Part shown: positions 24,115 through 30,254 of the stretch, piece by piece | Position numbering within the stretch: position 1 is the first letter of the stretch | How the letters are laid out: each line of letters starts with the position of its first letter | DNA from: Succinivibrio sp. | Lineage (GTDB): Bacteria; Pseudomonadota; Gammaproteobacteria; Enterobacterales; Succinivibrionaceae | NCBI GenBank assembly: GCA_017635415.1 | Contig: JAGBLM010000008.1 | Span: forward strand, 1-36,857 | Length of the DNA stretch: 36,857 nucleotides | Reading direction: 5' to 3' | Position numbers and translations under genes: made by a program | The notes under the pieces: model-generated | What the model saw: the letters and a program-made list of their open reading frames with translations, nothing else | Database searches by the model: none | What the model was told of the DNA's origin: nothing

Positions 24115-25251
24115 TCAAACCTGCAAAAGAGACTTGCTCTGCTTTACACTATACATGTTTTTGTCAGCCTGATGCATCAGGGTTTCAATGTCATCCTGAC
24201 TAAAATCAGGGATCCTCGCAATCCCCATCGATAAGGTCAGTTTATACCTGCTACCGTATTCACTTCTGACCACATTTTTTTCAACATAATCACAAAGCGA
24301 TCTGACTCTCTTTTCATCGCCGTCTATTATGATTACAAACTCGTCACCGCCGTAACGAGAGGCAAAACAGTCAAATCTGGTAGCAGCATCTTTTAGAATA
24401 CGCCCTATCGAGGCAAGTGCAAAATCACCCTCCAGATGTCCAAAAGTATCATTGATTTTCTTAAATTTATCTATATCAGCCATCACAATCCAGGAATTAT
24501 TAAATGCGCAGATTCCGACAGAGGAGCGCTGTCTGACGTAATAATTCAGCTGCGACCTATTATTAAGTCCTGTAAGAGGATCCAGAGAAATCTGATGATT
24601 TTTGATTCTGGTACAGACATAGAAAACCGCTACAGCCTCTCCTGCAGACAGTACACCGCCTACCCCGGTATAGAGTTGCAGGGCAGCACACAGCATCGGA
24701 ATGGCACAGAAGGCATTGATTATGTAGTAGGTAACCCACAGATCAGGATCGCGCTCACGGGAAGCCAGAACAAGGGATCTGGTAACTGCCGCAAGATAGA
24801 ATACAACACTGACAAAAGATACATATTCAGCAAAAGGTCCATTGCGGAATATCCCGCTGTTATCAATACTGTAGACGAAACCGGTAAAAGGAGAAATCCC
24901 GCAAGCTATACCGACGATGAGTATCGGCAGATAAATGAAAAGTACTCTTGAAAAAGTCAGAGGCTCGATTTTTGTTACTATTCCCCCTGTAACAAAAAAC
25001 AGCCACGAACACGGCACAGCAACCAGTTCAATGTAATACACAATATTGGCCAGGTGCTGAAAAGGAATAAGTTCAGCCTTGCCGTAGGTAAGATTGTAGG
25101 CAAGTTCGGCAAAGGAAAAAATAGCACAGTGCACTACAACATTTTTAAGTTTACGGCTGTTGTGAAAATGTCTGAATTTAATGTCAAAAAACAGTCCCAA
25201 CAGTATCGCAAGTGCCAGGATGTTCAGTGAACACAACAGAATTCGTTCCAC
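24115..25251 (-). CDS. Membrane diguanylate cyclase (GGDEF), first of three
   Basis: 378 residues from a GTG start with GAGG seven bases upstream. The N-terminal 1-215 is hydrophobic, about seven segments, with a periplasmic-looking loop near 120-140. The catalytic domain has DPLTGLNNR (224-232), MADIDKFKKINDTFGHLEGD, SRYGGDEFV with GGDEF at 301-305, and LSMGIARIPD. The canonical RxxD inhibition site is missing; the place reads RFDC. It heads a three-gene operon of similar architecture, probably made by tandem duplication and divergence. No phosphodiesterase or c-di-GMP effector domain lies nearby. Confidence 0.88.
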   Translation of the reverse strand: MERILLCSLNILALAILLGLFFDIKFRHFHNSRKLKNVVVHCAIFSFAELAYNLTYGKAELIPFQHLANIVYYIELVAVPCSWLFFVTGGIVTKIEPLTFSRVLFIYLPILIVGIACGISPFTGFVYSIDNSGIFRNGPFAEYVSFVSVVFYLAAVTRSLVLASRERDPDLWVTYYIINAFCAIPMLCAALQLYTGVGGVLSAGEAVAVFYVCTRIKNHQISLDPLTGLNNRSQLNYYVRQRSSVGICAFNNSWIVMADIDKFKKINDTFGHLEGDFALASIGRILKDAATRFDCFASRYGGDEFVIIIDGDEKRVRSLCDYVEKNVVRSEYGSRYKLTLSMGIARIPDFSQDDIETLMHQADKNMYSVKQSKSLLQV

Positions 25252-25427
25252 AGTTAAGCCTCTTCAAAATCACAATGACGTAAATCTACCAACTTTTTCT
25301 TTTTTACACATACATATTAGAAAATTATGTATGGATCTAGAAATTTTCTCTATTTTTTTAAGAGGATAGTTTAAAAAAAATGATTCTTTTTTTTCTAAAA
25401 CAGAAGCGTAAAGACTGTGACATGCTC
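25252..25427. other. AT-rich leader of the cyclase operon
   Basis: The 176 bases upstream of the first cyclase gene. It holds an 8-bp dyad AGAAAATT/AATTTTCT (25319-25349) and A/T tracts; I see no convincing promoter boxes or ORF. Confidence 0.35.
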
Positions 25428-25449
25428 CCACCACTTATAGAAGTGGTGG
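25428..25449 (-). repeat. Hairpin resembling an IS200/IS605 right end
   Basis: A perfect 9-bp stem CCACCACTT/AAGTGGTGG with loop CTAT on the minus strand, followed by GGAGCATGTCAC. This looks like the subterminal hairpin found at right ends of IS200/IS605 (TnpB) elements, but no tnpA or tnpB is present. It abuts the broken end of the intron fragment. Confidence 0.35.
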
Positions 25450-25455
25450 CTTCCT

Positions 25456-25773
25456 TCGGCTGACTTCTTGTCATTCGTTGTTACTACGGTTCCCCGCTGA
25501 CAAGATCTCCTCAGGTAAGAACATTATCTTTCACTCCATCAATCCGCCATCTTTACATACTATGTTCCGTCTAATTGTTGGACTTTGAGTTATTTCGCAC
25601 TCTTATCCACCCAGTACGCCTATAGATGATTTCTGTTCGTCGGACCAGAGATTTGCTATCCACTGCTTTCAGCTACCATGTCACCATGACCACCTTGTGG
25701 ATTTGCTAAGCCTTCCCATTAGCGGGCGGCTTTGGGACTTATACCCTATAGATAATGCCCATGCTGAGCACAC
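25456..25773 (-). mobile_element. Group II (IIC-type) intron, 5' fragment
   Basis: Read on the minus strand the segment begins GTGTGC (GUGYG intron start at 25773) and continues with blocks that match the 5' half of bacterial group IIC introns as I remember them: CAGCATGGGC, CTATAGGGTATAAGTCCC, CCACAAGGTGG, GGTCCGACGAACAG, AACTCAAAGTCC, CTTACCTGAGGAG and GACAAGAAGTCAGCC, in the right order. These cover domains I to III. The reverse transcriptase gene and domains V-VI are missing, so it cannot splice. It starts one base after the T run of a terminator hairpin, the classic target of IIC introns. Confidence 0.72.
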
Positions 25774-25800
25774 AAAAAGGTCCGCCCAAACCGGGCGGAC
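25774..25800 (-). terminator. Rho-independent terminator of the candidate sRNA
   Basis: GTCCGCCC/GGGCGGAC (25780-25787 with 25793-25800), then CC and TTTTT on the minus strand. The group II intron fragment begins at the next base. Confidence 0.75.
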
Positions 25801-25884
25801 TAAATTGAGGTTACAAAATGAACAGTGCTTGGAGAAATAAAAATAAAATTTTTAATTTCATACCAGGAGGAAGAAAGCACGTTC
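25774..25884 (-). ncRNA. Candidate Hfq-type small RNA, about 110 nt
   Basis: Read on the minus strand the RNA starts GAACGUGCUU (25884-25875), which pairs with AAGCACUGUUC (25830-25820) through ten pairs with one bulged U. The loop exposes CUUCCUCCUGG, a pyrimidine-rich stretch complementary to Shine-Dalgarno sequences. A U-rich tract (AUUUUAUUUUUAUUU) and a single-stranded linker follow, then a GC-rich terminator with five U. Promoter boxes TTGCAA-16-TATATT lie at the right distance upstream. Layout fits trans-acting sRNAs that use Hfq. No known family is recognised. Confidence 0.55.
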
Positions 25885-26170
25885 GGATAAAATATAGGAC
25901 AGATTTTGTATTTTGCAAAGATCTTATCAGAGATTTTTTGTGATTAATCAGTTGACTTGCTACTATCAAACTGAAATATAAAATAATTTTCTTTCAATAA
26001 TTTTTTTTAAAAAATTTTATTAAATTATTTTGTATCAAAGTGTTTTTCTACAGTTTTAGACAAAAATCACCTTTAACGTAAAATGATAATTTTGATTTTT
26101 AGAATAAAAGTCTGCAAAAAAATTCGAGAAAACTTTGCTAGATTCTTATCAAAAATAAGACAGGATACGA
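25885..26170. other. Very AT-rich intergenic stretch
   Basis: It holds the sRNA promoter at its left edge and otherwise runs of A and T. I see no ORF, no stable GC-containing hairpin and no other gene. It separates the secreted-protein gene from the sRNA. Confidence 0.5.
25891..25918 (-). promoter_or_regulatory. Promoter of the candidate sRNA
   Basis: On the minus strand: TTGCAA (25918-25913), 16 bases, TATATT (25896-25891). The expected start near 25884 matches the first base of the RNA's 5' stem. Confidence 0.5.
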
Positions 26171-26785
26171 TCAGTTTGAACCTAATTCCTGACGGATCTC
26201 ATCACGCATCTGTTTGATGGTCTCTTCTCTTGCCCTGCGGCGAACCTCTTTGATATCGGTCTTCCCGGTTGCCCAGTCTTTTATGGAAGTGCGACGCTGA
26301 TTGGCAAGCTCACGCTGCCGCTGCATCTCCAGCTGATATTTAGGACTGTACTGCTGACGGGCACGCTGACGTGAGGCCTCAAGATTAGCCTCATCATTAG
26401 CCCAGTCCGTCAGAGCTCTCAAGTCACTGCTCGACAGGCGGGCATTAGAACTGTTGCCAGTGGCACGACTTAAGATCACATATTCACCGCGCTCTGCAAC
26501 ACTTTCGGCATAGGCCTGCTGACGCTGAGCCTTTTCCTCTGGAGTTTCTCCTGCCTTACTGTTCATGACAGCACGGCGCTGAACAGCCTCAGCCTGATCG
26601 TTAAGCAACTCCTGACGAAGCTGTTTACGATGTTCATCAAGCTGTCTGGTGCGGGTATTCTTACCGACATCAGACGCCACTGCGGCAAGATCATCCGTGC
26701 CTTCCTCCGCAGCATAGACACAGCCGCTGTAAGAAAGCATCACCAGCACCGATCCGATAGCAACAGCAAGATTCAACTTATTCAT
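26171..26785 (-). CDS. Hypothetical secreted, charged helical protein
   Basis: 204 residues; no family recognised. A signal peptide covers about 1-26 (hydrophobic core LAVAIGSVLVMLSY, likely cleavage after VYA before AEEG). A cysteine at position 22 precedes the cleavage site, but Tyr at -3 makes a lipobox unlikely. The mature part is rich in Arg, Gln, Glu and Ala with long predicted helices (RQLDEHRKQLRQELL, ARQQYSPKYQLEMQRQRELA, EVRRRAREETIKQMRDEI), so coiled-coil or extended helical structure is likely. Two DWA motifs recur: LTDWANDEA (about 125) and IKDWATGKT (about 168). AGGAG six bases upstream supports the start. It follows yciO by 71 bases on the same strand and may be transcribed with it. 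Confidence 0.75.
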   Translation of the reverse strand: MNKLNLAVAIGSVLVMLSYSGCVYAAEEGTDDLAAVASDVGKNTRTRQLDEHRKQLRQELLNDQAEAVQRRAVMNSKAGETPEEKAQRQQAYAESVAERGEYVILSRATGNSSNARLSSSDLRALTDWANDEANLEASRQRARQQYSPKYQLEMQRQRELANQRRTSIKDWATGKTDIKEVRRRAREETIKQMRDEIRQELGSN

Positions 26786-26856
26786 ACATCAACTCCTTTA
26801 TTTAAAGGTATGCCAAAAGAAGCCGTGTATCAAGTGAAAGGATATATTTTATTGTC

Positions 26857-27483
26857 TTAGTTCTCAAAAGGAGCAGGATCACCGCCGCCGATACGACGAA
26901 CCACAGGACCTTCCTCTTCAAATCTTATTACTGTTGTCGGTTCAGGCGTGACGATGCCGCCATCCACAATAACATCAACCAGTTTAGCAAGTTTCTGATT
27001 TATTTCCACCGGATCAGACTCCGGCATTTCCTCACCAGGCATCAGTAGCGTACAGCTCATAAGAGGTTCATTGAGTTCATTTACCAGAGCATCAATGATA
27101 GCGTTTTTCGGTACACGGATCCCGATCGTCTTTCGCTTTTCATTCATCATGCGGCGCGGCACTTCTTTGGTTGCCGGAAGAATAAAGGTGTACTGACCGG
27201 GAGTATTGTTCTTAATCAGTCTGAAGATGGAATTATCAACTCGCGCGTAGGTGGAAAGTTCGGACAGATCACGGCACAGCAGCGTGAAATTATGGGTTTT
27301 GCTAATCTGCCTGATTCTGGCGATTCTTTCCATTGCATTCTTGTTGTCAAGCATGCAGCATAGGGCATAGGCTGAATCTGTTGGAATAATTCCCACCCCG
27401 CCCTTGCGCAGAATATCGCAGATGCGTGCGACGTTGCGCTGCTGCGGATTATCCGGATGCAGGGTAATATATTGAGCGACCAT
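26857..27483 (-). CDS. yciO: YciO, Sua5/YrdC-family protein
   Basis: 208 residues, aligned over its length with E. coli YciO (206). Landmarks: HPDNPQQR at the start, IPTDSAYALCC (nucleotide site), KNAMERIARIRQ, HNFTLLCRDLSELSTYA, KNNTPGQYTFILPATKEVPRR, KRKTIGIRVP and PTTVIRF. Sua5/YrdC proteins make threonylcarbamoyl-AMP for tRNA t6A; YciO is a paralogue whose contribution to this is weaker or separate. AGGAG seven bases upstream supports ATG 27483. It follows rnm by 45 bases; the rnm-yciO pair is also adjacent in E. coli. Confidence 0.93.
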   Translation of the reverse strand: MVAQYITLHPDNPQQRNVARICDILRKGGVGIIPTDSAYALCCMLDNKNAMERIARIRQISKTHNFTLLCRDLSELSTYARVDNSIFRLIKNNTPGQYTFILPATKEVPRRMMNEKRKTIGIRVPKNAIIDALVNELNEPLMSCTLLMPGEEMPESDPVEINQKLAKLVDVIVDGGIVTPEPTTVIRFEEEGPVVRRIGGGDPAPFEN

Positions 27484-27528
27484 AATAATCTCCTAAAATC
27501 AGGGGACAATTATACGCTTTTGAAAGGG

Positions 27529-28380
27529 TTAGAGCGGAAAATGATAGTCTTTTGCCTGTGGCGCAAGCCAGACCGGGTTAGCATTCTGAGGTAAATCAAT
27601 ATGCAACCCCAGATCCCGCCAGGTCCCAATATAGTGGAAGTCAGAACCGCAGGAGGCAAGGAAACCGTATTTTTCACACAGACTGTTCAGATATTCTCTG
27701 TCACAGGGCCGCTGCTGACATGATGCAACTTCAATCGACTCACCTCCGCACTGTTTGAAGTATTCAAGCAGCGATCTCAGTTTGGTATTGGTCAGGGTAT
27801 AACGTCTGGGATGAGCAAGAACTGCAACACCACCAGCTTCATGGATCACCTCAACCGCCTCTCTTATATCCGGCCAGATGGTATTCACGTAAGCAGGTCT
27901 GCCTTTTTTCAGATAATAATTGAAGGCATCATCAACCGAACTTGCCTTTCCCAGAGAATAAATAAAACGGGCATAATTGCCGCGTGTGATGATGGCACCC
28001 TCAGTGGCCTGCGCCTTAGTACGTTCATAGGCATTGGCAAAGCCGGCCTTTTCCAGTTTTTCACCAATTCTGACCGCTCTTTGAATTCTCTTCTCAAATT
28101 GGCCTTTAATAAAATCCTGCAGTTTCTGACAGGAACAGTCCAAAAACAGACCAACAATATGGATCTGCGTGTTATTGAAGGTTGTTGAAAGTTCACTGCC
28201 CGGGATAATTTCTATTTTCCCGTCGGCAGTCATCTTCGCTTCTTCAATGCCACTGATGCAGTCGTGATCAGTTATCGCCAGATGGGAAAGATTTCTCTCA
28301 ATGGCACGACTGACAACTTCAGCAGGACGCAGTGCCCCGTCAGACATGCTGGTATGACAATGTAAATCAATACTGCTCAT
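27529..28380 (-). CDS. rnm: RNase AM (PHP-domain 5'-3' exoribonuclease)
   Basis: 283 residues from the ATG at 28380, which has AAGGAAA upstream; a longer frame to 28416 runs into uup. It matches E. coli YciV/Rnm, which trims 5' ends of rRNAs and degrades short oligonucleotides, 5' to 3'. PHP metal motifs: DLHCHTSMSDG (H7, H9), AITDHDC, EIIPGSELS, IHIVGL, VLAHPRRY and GSDFH. It is five bases after uup and upstream of yciO, so it is part of the rlmKL-uup-rnm-yciO operon. Confidence 0.92.
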   Translation of the reverse strand: MSSIDLHCHTSMSDGALRPAEVVSRAIERNLSHLAITDHDCISGIEEAKMTADGKIEIIPGSELSTTFNNTQIHIVGLFLDCSCQKLQDFIKGQFEKRIQRAVRIGEKLEKAGFANAYERTKAQATEGAIITRGNYARFIYSLGKASSVDDAFNYYLKKGRPAYVNTIWPDIREAVEVIHEAGGVAVLAHPRRYTLTNTKLRSLLEYFKQCGGESIEVASCQQRPCDREYLNSLCEKYGFLASCGSDFHYIGTWRDLGLHIDLPQNANPVWLAPQAKDYHFPL

Positions 28381-28385
28381 TTTGC

Positions 28386-30254
28386 TCACTTTCCTTTTGA
28401 CTCTAAGAATTCCCACCTGCTGTAGGTCTCATTAAGCTTTACCTGCAACCGGTCACGCTCTGCATTAAGGGCTCGGACCTTATCACCGCCATCCCTGTAG
28501 ACATCAGGATTTGAAAGTTCCTCATCAATTCCGCTGAGCTCTTCTTCAAGTTTCTCAATTAAAGAAGGCAGCTCTTCAAGTTCGTGTTGCTCAGTAAAGG
28601 TCAGTGTCTCACTTTTTGGTCTGACCACTTTCTCTGTCTGTTCATCACTGTCAGACTTTGTTCTGTCTGAGGACTGCACAGTCTTTACTCTTTCGTAGTA
28701 ATTCAGTACATCCTGCCAGCCGCCGACCACTGACTCGATATGACCGTTGCCGTCAAATACCCAGGTTTCCGTCGCCACCTTATCGATAAAGCGTCGATCG
28801 TGACTGATGACAATTACGGTTCCAGGATAGGAGGCCACCAGATCTTCGAGCAGATCCAGTGTTTCGAGATCAAGATCGTTTGTCGGCTCATCCATGATGA
28901 GTACATTCGATGGTCTGGCAAAGAGTCTGGCAAGCAACAGACGGTTCTTTTCACCGCCTGAGAGCACAGAAACCGGACTGCGCGCTCTGCGGCCGGTAAA
29001 AAGAAAGTTACCAAGGTAAGAGATCACGTGCTTGCTCTTACCGTTGATAATCACCTCGCTGTGCCCGTCAGCAACATTGTCGGCAACACTCTGCTCACTT
29101 TTAAGCTGCTCATGGTACTGGTCAAAATACTGCGGCTCAACGTTCATGCCCGTTCTGACATAACCGTGAGTAGGTTTCAGCTTATTGAGAATGATGTTGA
29201 TTAAAGTGGTTTTACCGGCACCGTTGGGACCGACAATACCAATCCTGTCTCCCCGCATTACCGTTGCACTGAACGGTTCAATAAGAGTTTTCCCCTCATA
29301 TTCAACCTCAATGTCACGCAGTTCAAAAACGATATTGCCGGAGCGGTCAGCCTCATTGATCTTCATGATCACGTTACCCTGGCGATCGCGACGCTGAAGG
29401 CGCTGAGCACGCATTGCCTCAAGATCGCGCACCCGCCCCTCGTTTCTGGCAAGACGCGCTTTGACCCCGCGTCTTATCCAGGCCTCTTCCTCAGAGAGAA
29501 TCCTGTCAAATTCACGGTTGGCAAGCTCTTCCTTGCGCAGCCGTTCCTCTCTCAACTCAAGATATCTTGAGAAACTGCCAGGATAGGAATAAATTCGACC
29601 GCGATCGAGTTCAACGATACGCGTGGCACAGTTATCAGCAAAGGCTCTGTCGTGAGTTACAAAGACAATAGTACCGGGAAACTGGTTGAGCCACTGTTCA
29701 AACCAGGAAATGGTCTCAATATCAAGATGGTTTGTCGGTTCGTCAAGCAAAAGCAGTTGCGGTTCCTGTGACAGCGCTGCGCACAGCGCCGCCTTGCGGC
29801 GCCAGCCGCCTGAAAGTTCCAGCAGCGGAGTCTGTGGCGCCAGCCCCACCTTATTGAGGATCTTTCTGACCACTGCATCACGTTTCCAGCCGTCATGCTT
29901 CTCGATAAAATCCGCAAGAGCCGACTGCTCCTTTATGTCCTCGGTCTGAGAGTATCTGGCAAGAGCCTCACCAACTACCGGCAGCCCAGATACAGCAAGA
30001 GTATAGGCGGTTCCGCTTTTGTACTGGGGAGGATCCTGAATAAGTCTGGCAATCTTAAGGCCGCTGTGCATAACTACTCTGCCGTCATCAAGTTCACACT
30101 CTCCACAGAGCACCTTGAGCAGAGTGGATTTTCCCGTACCGTTCCGTCCGACCAGGCAGATACGCTCATGCTCTTCGATAGAGAGTTCAGCAGAGGACAG
30201 CAGCGCCTCATCTCCGTAGGCAAGATGAGCATCGAGTAAGGTTATAAGACTCAT
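28386..30254 (-). CDS. uup: ABC-F ATPase Uup
   Basis: 622 residues, soluble, with two ATP-binding domains. First: Walker A GRNGTGKS (36-43), signature LSGG (147-150), DEPTNHLD (171-178). Second: GPNGAGKT (342-349), LSGGE (431-435), DEPTNDLD (455-462). A charged interdomain linker (about 240-300) and a C-terminal coiled-coil (about 530-622, EELPSLIEKLEEELSGIDEEL) match Uup, not EttA or YheS. Uup acts on ribosomes and affects transposon excision and DNA-related phenotypes in E. coli. Its ATG overlaps the rlmKL stop by one base (TAATG). The rlmKL-uup order is the same in E. coli. Confidence 0.95.
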   Translation of the reverse strand: MSLITLLDAHLAYGDEALLSSAELSIEEHERICLVGRNGTGKSTLLKVLCGECELDDGRVVMHSGLKIARLIQDPPQYKSGTAYTLAVSGLPVVGEALARYSQTEDIKEQSALADFIEKHDGWKRDAVVRKILNKVGLAPQTPLLELSGGWRRKAALCAALSQEPQLLLLDEPTNHLDIETISWFEQWLNQFPGTIVFVTHDRAFADNCATRIVELDRGRIYSYPGSFSRYLELREERLRKEELANREFDRILSEEEAWIRRGVKARLARNEGRVRDLEAMRAQRLQRRDRQGNVIMKINEADRSGNIVFELRDIEVEYEGKTLIEPFSATVMRGDRIGIVGPNGAGKTTLINIILNKLKPTHGYVRTGMNVEPQYFDQYHEQLKSEQSVADNVADGHSEVIINGKSKHVISYLGNFLFTGRRARSPVSVLSGGEKNRLLLARLFARPSNVLIMDEPTNDLDLETLDLLEDLVASYPGTVIVISHDRRFIDKVATETWVFDGNGHIESVVGGWQDVLNYYERVKTVQSSDRTKSDSDEQTEKVVRPKSETLTFTEQHELEELPSLIEKLEEELSGIDEELSNPDVYRDGGDKVRALNAERDRLQVKLNETYSRWEFLESKGK

